From NCBI GenBank assembly GCA_963580455.1, contig OY756960.1, positions 5,270,001 to 5,334,000 of the forward strand: 64,000 nt of DNA, in the 5' to 3' direction. Shown here in pieces: positions 12,349-25,000 of the stretch. This DNA comes from Euonymus europaeus (lineage: Eukaryota; Streptophyta; Magnoliopsida; Celastrales; Celastraceae). A program made the translations under genes and the position numbers. The notes beneath the pieces are model-generated. The model saw only the letters and a program-made list of their open reading frames with translations. It made no database searches and had not been told where the DNA came from. How positions within the stretch are numbered: position 1 is the stretch's first letter; the number at the start of each line of letters is the position of its first letter.

Positions 12349-12531
12349 ACATGAGCAATCTTTCAGTGACTAAAAGTAGAATTAACCCATGCAAAATATT
12401 TCCACTGGTTTGAGTGAAACAAAATGAAAAGTTAAGTTACCAAGTTGAAACGTTTTATCTTTCGGTGACCAAAATGAAACATGGGCTATCTTTCGGTAAC
12501 TAAAAGTTATATTAACCCGGAAAATGAGATA
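12349..12531. mobile_element. MULE TIR fragment (GGTTAATACTAC family)
   Basis: It carries the recurring block CTTTCGGTGACCAAAATGAA and ends AAAAGTTATATTAACCC. It shares order and an internal junction (ATTAACCCATGCAAAATAT) with the compound element at 52649-53515. The hAT right end abuts it at 12348, consistent with hAT insertion into an older MULE copy. Confidence 0.65.
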
Positions 12532-13748
12532 CACAGCAACTAAGGATTACATGAATTATAAACATAGGTATGAATATATGCAAATGTAAATCATGTGAAA
12601 TGGTTAATTGGTTTCAATCATTTGGCTTATGTAGACAAAGATCGGAATTTCACAACAAAATATATATAAATTTTATGGAATGCATGCTGAATTGGAATTG
12701 GTCTAAAGTTGGTTTATTTGAATCCTGAGAATAGTGGCCTATCTATAGATGTGGAAACAAAAATAATTACATCCAAGGAGAGATGAAGCTCTTGGACTAT
12801 GACAATCAAATACTTTATAGATAATTATAAATGTCGTTAGCTGCTGTTTCTGTGTGTCAAATTGTGACAGAATAATTTACCTATGGGCAAACAAAAAAAA
12901 TTATCCAACACAACTAAGAGTTTCATGGATGACAGGTTTAAGCACTGCATGGAATATGAATATAATTATAGATTAACTTCAACAGGAATCCAAGCGTACA
13001 TTTAAACATCAAGAACTACAAGGATCAAAGCATCCTAGTGCATTTTTAAAGTTTCATAAAAAAATCATTGAAAAAACATATGTTTATGATCTAAAGATTT
13101 AAAAAAATAAAGAAATCATTGACAACCAACCTGGTAGGAGAAATGAAGTCAAAGAAATGTAGTGCAACAAGCGTAATCATGAAAATATATGTAACATTGT
13201 AGAAAGAAGTCCAAATGCTACACATGTGATGTAAAGTCACAAAATAAGTGAGGATAAAAATACAACACCAGAAGAACTCAATGAAAAATAAATCAAAATT
13301 TTGCAGAAAATTGATAATAGAGCAAAAGCACATAATAAAATCCATGTCATTTCACCTGGAAAGAAAGACCATCATTGCAAAAGCAAAAAAAAAAAAAGAA
13401 TCAAAGAAATTTGATTTGAACTTTGATAAATGTAAATGCTTGAACAATCAAAGATGCCAAAATTAAACATAAAATGTACGATGACAAAGGATGATTGGTT
13501 TTGTGGCAACCAAAATTTAGAAGCCTCTTAAAAATCATCTCTACAACAAACAGAGAAGCCTAGTAATTCTGCTTTCAATCACACTGTTATATGAAGATAG
13601 GTAAAAGGAATTTTACAACGAAAGACATAGTAGGAAAAAAAACATATCTACGAATGATACTAGAAAGAAGCCTTATGAGCACCACAATGTTGATCTTTTT
13701 ACAAAGAAGCCTTATTTGATCTTTTTACAGTGTTGAAAGCCTACCAAC
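12532..13748. other. Intergenic, nothing recognisable
   Basis: AT-rich and repeat-poor by eye. Short frames on both strands (for example around 13091-13466) are lysine- or phenylalanine-rich and show no domain. Confidence 0.4.
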
Positions 13749-15600
13749 GTGCTAAGAAACTTGAGGCACAGTTTAATCAAAAAAGGGGTGTCTTTTTGGA
13801 GTGGTAGTGGCGAGCATAGCAACAATGCCAACAAGAGTTGTAAAGTTGAGTCCCATCAACCTTTGAGCGATAAATCTGCAGTTCCTAGCTTTGCTAAACA
13901 TGGTACTCCTAACCATTTAAAATATTTTAAGTGTGGCGAACTAGGGCATCGGTCCTTCGAATGCAAGAAAGGGAACCTTAGAGGAAAGACACTTCTTGTT
14001 GAAATAAGGGAAGATGATTTGGAACCTAAAGTGAATTTGGTTGGGTATGGAGTACAAGGAAATAAGGAGCTAACAGAAGAGATAGTCGTGGGAGATCAAG
14101 GGCTTTGATGGTGAGGAGATCTTATTATACTCCCAAGATGGTCAGGTTGAAGATTTGCTATGGGGGACTGCCTTTTAGTCATCATGTACTATTAATGGGC
14201 AAAAGTGTCATTTTATTATTGATTTGGGCAGTTATGAGAACATAGTAGATGAGGAAGTTATTCAAAAATTGGGTGGTCTTGAAACAAAAGATCATCCTAG
14301 AGCGTATAAATTAGCATGGATACATAAGGGTACTGAGGTGCGGGTGTCAAAGAGATGGCATGTTTGTTTTTCAATTGGATTGAAGTATCGCGACCAAGTA
14401 TGGTGTGATGTTGTGCAAATGGATGGGTGTCACCTCCTGTTGGGTAGACCATGGAAATTTGATCAGCATGTTATTCATGATGACTGAAGAAATACTTATA
14501 GCTTTATTTTTGAAGCTACAAAAATTATTCTAGTCCCTACTCCTGAACCCGAACCACCAAAGGATGCCGAGCCAGCTACAAATCCCAATCTATTAGCCTT
14601 ATGCTATTTTTAAAATGAGATAGATGACTTTAACATGGTGTATGTTTTGCTCGCTAAAGAGAAAACATTGAGTAAATTGGTTCCATCAAAAGTCCAAAGT
14701 GTGTTACCAGAATTCACGGATGTGTTTTCTGATTCCTTGCCAGCAAGTCTTTTGCCTCTCCGCAATATTCAACATCACATTGACCGGGTTCCCAGAAGTA
14801 GTTTGCCCAATCGCCCGCATTATCGAATGAGTCTGAAGCATGGAGAACTCCGACGGTAAGTGGAGGAATTGTTATCGAAAGGACATATACGTGAGAGTCT
14901 TAGCCAGTGTGTTGTCCTTGCTTTGTTAACCCCTAAGAAAGATGGCTCATGACATATGTGTGTTGATAGTATAGCCATTAACAAAATCACTACTCGGTAT
15001 AGGTTCCCTATAACATGATTAGAAGATCTCCTAGATCAACTGGTGGGTGCTACAGTGTTTAGTAAATTGGATTTGAAGAGTGAATATCATCAATTTGTAT
15101 TCAGCTGGGCGACGAATGGAAGACGGCTTTTGTTCAATGCCCCGAGTACTTTCATGAGGTTCATGAATCAAATTTTACAGCCATTCCTTGGTTGTTGTGT
15201 TGTTGTCTACTTCAATGACGTACTGGTGTATAGTGCTGATACTACAACTTTATGAAACATCTTTGAAAAGTATTAGATGTTCTCCGGCAAGAACAACTTT
15301 ATGGAACACTGAACAAACATTATTTTTTAACCAAAAAAATTATGTTTCTTGGTTATGTGATCTCGAAAGATGGAATAGAGGTGGATGATGAAAAGGTGGC
15401 GGTCATTTGAAATTGGCCTGAACTCAAATCCTTGTTTGAGGTCCAGAGCTTCCACGGATTGACCTCCTTCTATAGAAGACTTGTGGCTCATTTTAGCTCA
15501 ATTATGGCTCCCATTTCTGATTGTATGAAGAATCAAAGATTTTCTTGTACAAAAGCAGCTGCAGAGGTTTCAATGTATGAAGATTGATAGTTGACAGAGA
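13749..15600 (+). pseudogene. Ty3/gypsy gag-pol remnant
   Basis: Decayed LTR-retrotransposon polyprotein. Gag tail: a CCHC knuckle read as YFKCGELGHRSFEC, in which the first Cys codon is TAT (Tyr). Next is an aspartic-protease-like stretch (14224-14487, ending HLLLGRPWKFDQ) with the active-site region starting at IDLGSYENIVDEE. The reverse transcriptase then follows, with VLPEFTDVFSD, TPKKDGS, ATVFSKLDLKSEYHQ and YFNDVLVYS, where the usual catalytic DD is ND. A frameshift lies near 15240-15290, after which LGYVISKDGIEVDDEKV and [12 protein letters not shown] continue to the start of RNase H. Many in-frame stops are present (for example near 14485, 14612, 14859, 14950 and 15018). RNase H and integrase are missing, and no LTRs were found. 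Inactive and old. Confidence 0.88.
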
Positions 15601-16440
15601 AGTAGGTGAAGCGAGAAGTTCAACGTACCTTTGGATTTTCGCAGCTGTCGAAGTTTGACAAAGAGGAATGAGAAATGAGCATACAATCTAGGGTGGTTTG
15701 CAATGCTCAGGGGTATTTTGGAAATAGTGAATTACTCTAGCCCACACCGCACCGTTATTTTCATGATAATATATGTGTCAAGCAACAAACCTTCAAATTT
15801 GCAAATTAACAAAAGTTGAAGATGAAATGTAACGATGAAGGCATAACTGCAAAAAACTCACTGAAGTCTAAACCTGTGAATTACCCGATCCATTATTAAC
15901 ATGATCCTAGGTAGAATAAACGCCAACATCACACGGTCTCTTGAGGAAAAAAAACTTAACACATTATCGGATTGAATTACTAATTTCTTATCAAATTCAG
16001 TTTTGAGTGAGCTAGCTCCTTTTTGCATAAATAAGCTTTGAGTGAGTTGTTCCTTTTAGCCGATGAAATTATTCTTCAAACCTTTTGTCTTCATATTTTG
16101 ACAGCTAAGCTACTTCAATAGAAGTTGAACTTCTATGTGAAAGTTCAGTTTAGCCAAGCCTTGAAAGCATATATATACATACATATATATAGATGTATGT
16201 ATAACAAGGATCTAAGTTACAGGATTATGCTACTTCATTCACTATTGGTGTATAAAAATCGTGTCGGTATAGTCGAGAGGAAGAAGGGAGACTCAGTAAA
16301 ATGAATTAGACTTTGATTGTCCATGAAGGTTGGGCAGTATGCATATATGGTCTTTTGGCATGAAGGTTACCTACTTGGCTCATTACAATATGTATTCAAA
16401 TAAGATATTTTCATTTTGTTTATCTACAATGTATTAGTGC
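15601..16440. other. Intergenic, nothing recognisable
   Basis: No domain or terminal repeat seen. A short ATATATACATACATATATATAG tract is present near 16171-16195. Confidence 0.4.
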
Positions 16441-17855
16441 AGTTAAATTATGGTGTGGCTCATTATGATAATAGACTGGACGTTAAACCTCAAAGATAAA
16501 GTAGAAGGCATCACGGGGACGTGAAGAGCCCGAAGGGTGATGGTACAAGCGCTTCAATACATTCATGCTGAGTATTGGCTACAAAAACTGTGAGTTTGAT
16601 TGTTGTGCTTATGTGAAGACTTTAGCTAATGGTTCATACATTTTCTTGCTAATTTATGTTGATGACATGCTAATTGATACAAAGAAAATGAATGATATTC
16701 AGAATTTAAAGTGTATGTTGGGCAAAAAATTTGAGATGAAAATTTTTGGAGTTGCGAAGAAGATTCTTGGAATGGAAATTCATAGAGATAGAAATAACAG
16801 AAGGTTATGGGTCTCACAAAAAAACTATATTCAGAAAGTATTGGAGAGGTTTGGCATAGGCATAACAAAACCTGTTAGTACCTCGTTGGCTAGTCATTTC
16901 AAGTTTGCAGGTTCACAGTGCCCACATACAGATAATGAAGTGCAGTACATGTCAAAAGTACCATATGCTAATGTTGTGGGAAGCTTGATGTACGCTATGG
17001 TATGCACAAGGCTTGACTTAACATATGCAATCAGTGCGGTTAGCGAGTTCATGGCGAATCCAGGAAAGATGCATTGGCAAATAGTTAAATGGATTCCGCT
17101 ATACTTGAGAGGTACTTCTAAATATGGTATTTGTTTTGGTGCTACTAGTTTTACAGTTTCTGTAATGGGATATTTAGATTTAGACTATGTAGGGGACTTG
17201 GATAATAGAAAGTCTACGACAAACTATTTTTTTACACTAGCAGGTGTATCATGCTCGCTCAAAGCACATAACTGTGAGATATCACAAAATCAGAGAGCTT
17301 ATCTCATTTGGTGATATTTCATTGGAGAAGATTGGTACAATGGAGAATGTTGCAATTATGTTGACTAAGATGTTACCTATGGAAAAGTTCAATCATTGCT
17401 TGGACTTGCTCCATGTTACAACTTGTTAGTTGTTTTTGGGTGATTGTCCAGTTGTCTACTTCTAAGGGTGTGATATGTCAGCAAGGCAAAGATTGTGGTT
17501 CTTCTAAGGGTGTGATAATTCTCCAAGGTGGAGTGTTGAATTATGGTGTGGCTCATTATGATAATGGACTAGACTTTAAACCTCAAAGGTAAAGTAGAAG
17601 GCTTTGCCCGGGGGGTTACTTTAGTCATTGAATAAGGTGGGTTCTAGGGTTACCAATATATGTCTTAGTTATGTCTTGTACTCACATGTTGTTTTTCACA
17701 GTGAAAGAAATAAGAAGCTACTCCATAGACGTAGGCACATTCTGGCCGAACCACATAGAAATCACTATGTTCAATTTTCTTTTGCTTCATTTCATGTGCT
17801 TATGTGTTCTTGTTGTTGGAGATCGGTTACAACAGATGCTTCTTAACCTATAACA
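16441..17855 (+). pseudogene. Internally deleted Ty1/copia element (LTR scrap, RT-RNase H, 3' LTR)
   Basis: A 5' LTR scrap (about 16441-16512, AATTATGGTGTGGCTCATTA) runs straight into the copia reverse transcriptase, WYKRFNTFM, CAYVKTL, then the catalytic YVDDML (about 16659). Next come LGMEIHRDR, SVPYANVVGSLMYAMVCTRLDL-type sequence and RNase H motifs (GYLDLDYVGDLDNRKSTTNY). An apparent deletion and frame change near 17260 joins to the C-terminus KHITVRYHKIRE and ENVAIMLTKMLP, ending about 17429. The purine tract before 17534 (CCAAGGTGGAG) precedes the 3' LTR. Gag, protease, integrase and half of RT are missing. A stop (TGA) occurs just before WYKRF. Confidence 0.88.
17534..17855 (+). repeat. 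3' LTR of the copia element
   Basis: It starts TGTTGAATTATGG directly after the polypurine tract and ends about TATAACA, giving a TG...CA repeat of about 322 bp. The first ~75 bp are repeated at 16441-16512. The right border is inferred from the terminal CA only; no target duplication could be matched. Confidence 0.6.
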
Positions 17856-19523
17856 CTATGAAGGTGTAACTCTAGGATGTCTCGCTCCCCTAGTAGGTTA
17901 CTCAAATCCTATGGCTTATGCTTCTATCAAATTTGAGGAGATTTTATTGCAATCCCACTAATCATCTCAGCATGCTTAAATTCGAATATTTCAGCATGCA
18001 ATTCTCAGAGCATTTGCTCTTAAGAATTTCCTACAACTTGGGTCAATTCATCATGCAGGCTTCTACTTTTGTTACTTTGATTATTAGTTACCTTTGCTCT
18101 TTTTTGTCTTTGTTTATGCTTCTAATAACACTACTTGTTTAGGTCTTCTTTTTGTTTTTGATTTTTGGTGTTTGTCCCATATTTTTCTTTTTTAGGCCAT
18201 CTCTGTGATACCCCGCCTTTTTGTTTTTCTTTTGTTTTTGGTTGCAATAATATCGACTGGTTTATCAAAATATATATATATGAATCAGACTCGTCTGTTT
18301 TGCAAAAGTCCAAAGTCAAAATCTACAGGTTGCTTTGTGTGCCAACATTTACAATAAGAAGAGCATCAAGTTTATAATGGGCCCTATCAAATTCTTGCAT
18401 ATTGTTCTAGCACAATGAGTCTATGACAGTTCCACCTAATTACCTGATGGTGATGGTCAACTCAAAGCAGGGACTTGCAAGAATTCTATGCAGACATACA
18501 CAAATACATAAAAGGATTTTTTTTCAGGAAAATATGGTGCCTTACACTGACCTCTTTTCCTTTCTTAAAAAATGTTGTGCCCCAAGTACCTAATTCTTAA
18601 AATAAGGGTAATTTGGTCATTAAAATTTCATTTAAATTTAAAAAGTTCTTAATGGTATAAAACTTAGGGACTCAAGAACTTATTGGTATACAAATTTTAA
18701 TGATGTCCTTATTGGTATATCAAATAGTTTTGAGCGACCTATCAAACATTAAGTCTTAAAAAATGGTTATAGGATCCAATGGCAATAGGCCCTTTTATAT
18801 GGGGGTGGGAGGTCCATGAGTACCAAGTCCTTTGCTTGATTGACATTGGGTTGATATTTGTCAGACGTGTGAATAAAAATTGATTGACTAGGTCTCCCAC
18901 TGTAGGTTAGTGGGTTGTTACAAGTCAAGGATAGTTGAGAAAATTTTGACCTAATAACTAGTCAAAAGTTTGACCCTAAAAATTAGTCATATCTCTAATT
19001 TATTTGCTTGACTGTTACTTGAGCTTCCTATATAAGGAAGTTCTATGCCTACTAGTAAGATGGACACGAAGGAAACATTTATCTACTCATTTTCTTCTTC
19101 TTTTATTATTTCTTTGTCAAATTTGAGAGTGTGTTTTAAGTTGGTTTGATTCAAACTGCCGGCATTGGTGTGTCACTTGCTGACCATGTGGAGCGATGTA
19201 TCTTGGGAAGAGTTTGTTCGAAAAGCATTGACACAAGTGGCTGGGAAAAATACTCTTTAAGGAGATTCACTTAGGCGTACGTCGCTCACTCGTCTTCTAG
19301 TCATCTCCTCTGATTCACTTTCACTCTCGCTAACAAGTTTCTTGTATGGTTTAATTTGCAATTTAAATATGTACATATATTTCATGCTTATATGCTACCG
19401 TGTTGGTATTGATGCTTATGTATTTTGTTAAGTTCATAAATGTTGTATATTGCCACTTTAAATCAATTGAAATAAAGTAATCATTTATTTGATTTTTCGT
19501 TGCTATCACATGTACAAATTATA
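17856..19523. other. Intergenic with a possible LTR-like segment
   Basis: No gene recognised. Around 18915-19360 there is a TGTTACAAGTCAAGG start, a CTATATAAGGAAG TATA-like box near 19028, and pyrimidine-rich sequence resembling R/U5 of an LTR, but no partner repeat or primer-binding site was seen. Confidence 0.3.
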
Positions 19524-19528
19524 TGGTA

Positions 19529-20250
19529 TGTTCTAATTTCCACACCCCCACACACTAATAATATTGTCAGCTTTAGGTTGTCTGGTTCACAGAATACATC
19601 GGGCCCATATATGGGTTGTCCGATTCACATGGATACAACGGGCCCGCATGGCTTTGTTCCTCCTCAAGTGTAGCATATATGGGATGTCCGATTTACATGG
19701 ATACAACGGGCCCGCACGACTTTGTTCCTCCTTAAGTGTAGCAAGTGAACCCAACTCACTACACAAGAGAAAATGCCTTCTTGAGTGTTGGAGATGGGCT
19801 TGCACTTATAAAGTGCTTTTACAATCCCACATCTTTCGATGTGGGACTTTTACACTCCTTTGCACTTGTGGGCTGAGTTATACCACAGACCGAACAAGTG
19901 GAGTAGATATCATATAACTCAGCTCACAAGTGGAGTAGATATCATATCCAAGTAACTGGACCGAGCAACCTGGCTCCGATACGATGTTATAATTTCCACA
20001 CTCCTACACACTAACAATATTGTCCGCTTTAGGTTATCTGGTTCAGATGATACATTGGGACCATATATATGAGTTGTTCGGTTCACATGAACATAACGGG
20101 TCCGCACGACTTTGTTCCTCCTCAAGTGTAGTAAGTGGGCTTGGACCCAACTCACTATACAAAGGAAAATGTCTTGTTAAGTGTTGAAGGTGGACTTGCA
20201 CTTATAAAGTGCTTTTACAATCCTACATCTTTCGATGTGGGACTTTTACA
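19529..20250 (-). mobile_element. Intact TRIM retrotransposon with target duplication
   Basis: A 722-bp minus-oriented TRIM flanked by a perfect 5-bp duplication TGGTA (19524-19528 and 20251-20255). The 5' LTR is 19985-20250 and the 3' LTR 19529-19854. On the minus strand both begin TGTAAAAGTCCCACATCGAA; the 5' LTR ends ATTATAACA and the 3' LTR ATTAGAACA. The primer-binding site, TATCGGAGCCAGG, lies just inside the 5' LTR at about 19966-19984. The internal region is only about 130 bp with no coding capacity. The two LTRs differ in length (266 versus 326 bp) because the 3' LTR has a 68-bp tandem duplication. Same family as 1-743. Confidence 0.92.
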
Positions 20251-20759
20251 TGGTATGTCATAAAGTTCCAACAATATTTAATCTTCTCTTCCAAGATCCT
20301 AAATCTACAACAAACATGGGTTCCAACCCCATATCACAGAAATCAACCAATAGAGTCCAATCCATGGTGAAATATGGGCTTTAATTTGGCACTTCAGAAA
20401 ACCCGATTTGTTGAGATTGTTGGGACCTTCAGGAAAATTTGTATCATGTCGACCACTTTACAACATTTAAACATTAATCACAATTATACTATATAACATG
20501 GGCTTTGGCCCTTCAAGCAAAATCCTTCGAATTGCCCATTCTAGGGCACACACAAGCACATTTTGAGTTATGCAGAGTGCAACTTGGGCATTGGAGCTGC
20601 TGAAAGAAAGAAAAAAACACACAATTGTTTAAGCATTTAAGAAACACAATACACCTATCATTTTCCTTCATTTATTGGTCAAATGAGAACTAATACACCA
20701 TTATTAGTTGTCGGGTTAAAGGGTTGCAATACTTAGAGGCCCGAAACCTCCAGTGAATG

Positions 20760-20911
20760 GCTTTAGGATTTGCCTCTGCAGATATGATTGTAGAAAGGCT
20801 CGATTCTATTTATTGGGTTGCTTTCAGCAAGGTATGCAAGTCATGGAAAAGTGTTGCAATTCATGCATATGCTTATAATCCCTTAGTCAGCCCTACATAG
20901 TTAATCTCAAG
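20760..20911 (+). pseudogene. F-box domain fragment
   Basis: A 50-codon stretch with residues ADMIVERLDSIYWVAFSKVC, followed by KSWKSVAIHA, which matches the core of plant F-box domains (hydrophobic helix, then VC.SW). F-box proteins are substrate adaptors of SCF ubiquitin ligases. There is no start in frame nearby, the Leu-Pro opening of the domain is absent, and a TAG follows at about 20909. It is most likely a truncated gene relic; a chance similarity is possible given its length. Confidence 0.45.
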
Positions 20912-20958
20912 CCTCTCATCCCACACACACCATAGCGTTTGGAGTGCTAACCTCATTT

Positions 20959-21395
20959 AAGGCCCGTTTGTTATGTGTTTCGTACAACTTAAATCTGCAA
21001 GACCCGCATAAAATGTTGTGTTAACTAAACGTTACATTTTATTGACACCTTAAAGTTGTGAGCCTCACAACTTTTAAGTTATGCCAAATGAAATTCTGTC
21101 ATTCTATATCTTTTCACACTTAAAGTTGTGGGGGTCACATAATGTATAGCCACATTACATAATTGCTCCCTATATCTTAAAAGTTTCCAAATTGCTTTTT
21201 ACTGTAATATTTTTTTTGTAATTTTATCTATAAAATTAATCTAACAGAAAATATGAACCAAACACTTACAATATTTTATACAGCTTAAAGCTGTGAGCCT
21301 CATAGCTTTCAGTTCATCATTTTATTCAGCTTAAAGCTGCACAACATTTGATAGCTTAAAGTTATAAAATATAATTGTGTTACAAATGCACCCTT
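20959..21395. mobile_element. Probable hAT-type MITE
   Basis: Inverted ends AAGGCCCGTTTGTTATG and GTTACAAATGCACCCTT enclose about 437 bp of non-coding DNA with several CTTAAAGTTGTGAGCCTCA / CAGCTTAAAGCTGTGAG repeats in both orientations. The flanks CCTCATTT and AGTCATTT agree at 6 of 8 bases, consistent with an eroded 8-bp duplication. Confidence 0.55.
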
Positions 21396-22055
21396 AGTCA
21401 TTTTCATTTAACTAATTAGTAAATATATATAAATTAAACACTTGATTTATTATATTTTTAAAATATAAAAGAAAATTTTAATATTTGATAGCAGGAAAGA
21501 AGCGGTAATAAGGGGATTCAAAAATAATAGAGCAATCGGAAGATATTTACATTTGCAAGAAGTTCAAAGTTGTTGGCCATCCATTACAAAAACAATTTTT
21601 TAAAAATATTGGGCAGTGCGGGGCCCAGAATCATGTTCAACCCACGCCCCTGACTATGGTCATGGCGGCCAACTTGAGAAATGAAGTTCACACACTCTCA
21701 ATTCAGGAATTCCTTCTATCAAATGAGATTTTTTTAAAAAAAAAATTAATTTAGATATTTTAATTGGTTTTTTTAAAAAATAATTACAAGCCACATAGTT
21801 TCAACTCTGAAGATTTCATTCGGATGATATTCTCTACATAATTGGTTTTTTACTTTGCCTTGCACAATATCAATCTCTCTATGTCTTGCATCAAACCGAA
21901 TGCTATTACTACGATTTGATATGAATTCAAGAGGAAAGTCTAGTTGCATTGTGAGGAATTTTATCACCAAAATTAGATAAGTTATTGTAGAGATATGCAA
22001 ATATTACTAAGATTGCAAAAACAAAAAAACCAATATTTAAAGCTTGGAGAGCTTG

Positions 22056-25000
22056 TTAGAACTTATCCACAACAAAATAGTAGCAAGTGCTAATACATAT
22101 TTCGATGTGATAAAACCATGCTTGTCTCCAATATGGATTTATGTACAGGACTATTATTATACTCGAGAGTATCACGGTGTAGGCCACCACAAAGCTCACC
22201 CAAAAATCAATCATCTCCATGAAACTATCGTCCTTGCTCTGCTCAATCAAAGGATATGTAGCTGAGGATGCAACATTAGTCTCATAACAACTCTTATTTA
22301 ATGAGGGTCCACAAAGAAGGGGATTTCCTTCGTAATTACTCTCATTAAATGTCCCAAATTGATTTTTCGTCGGAATTGGGCCTGATAAGTTGTTATGCGC
22401 CACAATAAACATTGCCAAAGAGGTTACTTCAATCAATTGTGGGGGAATTTGACCATTCAAATGATTGTATGAAAGATCCAAACTCTCTAACTGCTTCAGG
22501 TTTGAAAATGTTGCTGGGATTAAGCCTATCAGATTATTGTGCGATAAGTTCAATGATCTGACATTGCTTAAGTTTCCAAATTCAATGGGAATTTCACCGA
22601 CAAATTTGTTGCAGGAAAGATCCATTCCATACATATGATCAAGGATGTATCCCGTGTAATTAAGGGAGTTGCTCTTTGTTCTAAACTCTAGAACTTCTCG
22701 TGTAGAGGAAATTAAAGGACCAATAATATAATCTGGGTAAAAATATGTAATAGAGTTGAAATAAAGACTACTCAAACCTGATTGATAAGACACACTGTTT
22801 GGTGCTATCGATGAGAAATTACTTAAGCAGGCAGGTAAGCATCCAGATAGATTATTCGAGGAAAGAGCCAATATGTTTAATTGTTTCAAGTGGCATAACT
22901 CAATGGGAATATTTCCATGAAAATTATTTTCTTGCAAAAGAAGAACAGTTAACCTCAAGAAGTTACCAATCCAATTTGGTATTGTTTCGTTAAAATTGTT
23001 ACCTCCAAGATCTAGAATGCGCAAACTAGTGCCATTACGGAAAGCATGTAGAATGGGGCCTTTCAATTTGTTTCTACTCAAAAGGACATGCTCTAGATTT
23101 GTCAATTCACTGAAGCAAGATGGTATAGAGCCAGATAAAATCATTCCTAGAAAGATCCAATAATTGAAGGTCATGAAGTTTACAGAATTCTAGCGGAATA
23201 GAACCCTCAAATTGATTATCGGACAAAACTATTTTCTTCAAGTTTGACATATTGGCTATCCAACTCGGAAGACTGCCTGACAAAGAGTTACGACTGATAT
23301 CCAATATTTCCAAATACTTTAATGATGAGAGATCAGGTACCTCCCCAATGAAGTTATTGCCATCTAAGAATAAAAACTGTTGAAGAACAGGGTTAAAGAA
23401 GTTAGGAATGCGACCAGAAAAATTGTTGTTTGACAGCCTGATGAACAACAATTGAGTGTTAGCGAATTGTAGTTTTATATCTCCAGAAAATTGATTATCT
23501 GAAAAATCCAAAATTTGCAAGGACTTTAGGTCACCCAAACTTGGAGGGATGGTACCCAAAAAGGAATTCTTAGATATATTTAAGAGCACAAGATTTGGAA
23601 AAATGGAAGAAATATTTGGCAGAATGGGACCCGCTAACTTATTGTGAGATATGTCTATCACAGACACGTTTAGATTAGGATGTGATGGCAATTGAAATGG
23701 ACCTACAAATGAGTTATCCCTCAAGTAAATCTCTTGTAATCTTGTATTATTCTCAAACAACCAACTGAGGAATGCTCCACCAATCTTCGAACCGGAGAGG
23801 TGAAGATATCTCAAGTTAAATTGATGGTATAAGAAGTTGAGAAAACTTGCATTTGAATTCTTTGGTATGCAATTTGACAAACTCAATACCTCTAGCTGGA
23901 ATTTTGGAGTCCAAGGTTGAGAGACAGCTTCATTAATCAATTGATTACCATCATCAGCAACGAAAAATTTTAGACTCGAGTGGTTTGTGAATGCCTTGAG
24001 AGATACTTCAAAGTGATTGGATTGAAGAGAAAGGAATTCAATAGACTTGAGGTTGGGTATAGGACTGAAAGCAATATTTCCAGTGAATTGATTGGCATTG
24101 AGACGCAAAGTGCGAAGAGATGACATATTTGCCATACATGGTGGAAGTTCTCCTTCCAGTTCATTAAAACCAAGATCAAGGTCCTCCAACTTTTTTAAGT
24201 CACACCAACCTGTAATTGAATCATGAGTTGGGAAATACATTTCATTCTTTTTGTTGGAATATGTATAAAGAGTTTTTTTTTACCTCGATCGGGTAGGATT
24301 CCTTTGAGACCACAATTACGCAATTGTAGAACTTTGAGAGAAGTGCAAGATCCAACATTACTTCGAAGAAAATCTTTGTGGAGGCTAGAATCAGCTAGAA
24401 AAAATTCTTCAAGGGTACTCAAATTAAACAACAGTACTGCAATATGAATGTTATTTCAGTAAACATCTACAAGCATTTCATAGCAGAAGCTACATCAAAA
24501 ATCTTATTTGTATAAGTTACATTTTCATACCTTGAAATGTATTTGTTTCATTCAAAATATTTCCTTGAAGTTCAATCGTCTTCAGAGCATTGGGATTTTG
24601 ATATGCCAAACCAAGAATCTTTAACTTGTTCATGGTTGTTTTGTCTGTAATACAAAAATATAATTTCCACAAATATCAAACGAATTGTAGATCAATATAA
24701 CCGAATTTAGGGTTGCATCCATCTATTACCTTCAGATCCCACAATCTTTGTTATGCTATTCTCATTTAGTTGTAGATCCTCCAAATTTCGCAAACCAGAC
24801 AAGCAATTAGAAGGAGCTAGCTTTATTCAAAACAAGTATGGATTCTTAATAATGATAATAACGTACCTTTAAAGTTTACTGATCCTCTCAATTGATTGTC
24901 TGATAAATTTAGAGACCTTAGGTGTGAAAGTCTATTAAGGGATGCAAAAACACTGTTGTTGAAGCGGTTACTACTCAAATCGAGAACTTCCAAATCACCT

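Noticed and set aside
19529..20250. Two separate solo repeats
   Set aside because: The shared primer-binding site and the matching TGGTA flanks show it is one complete TRIM.
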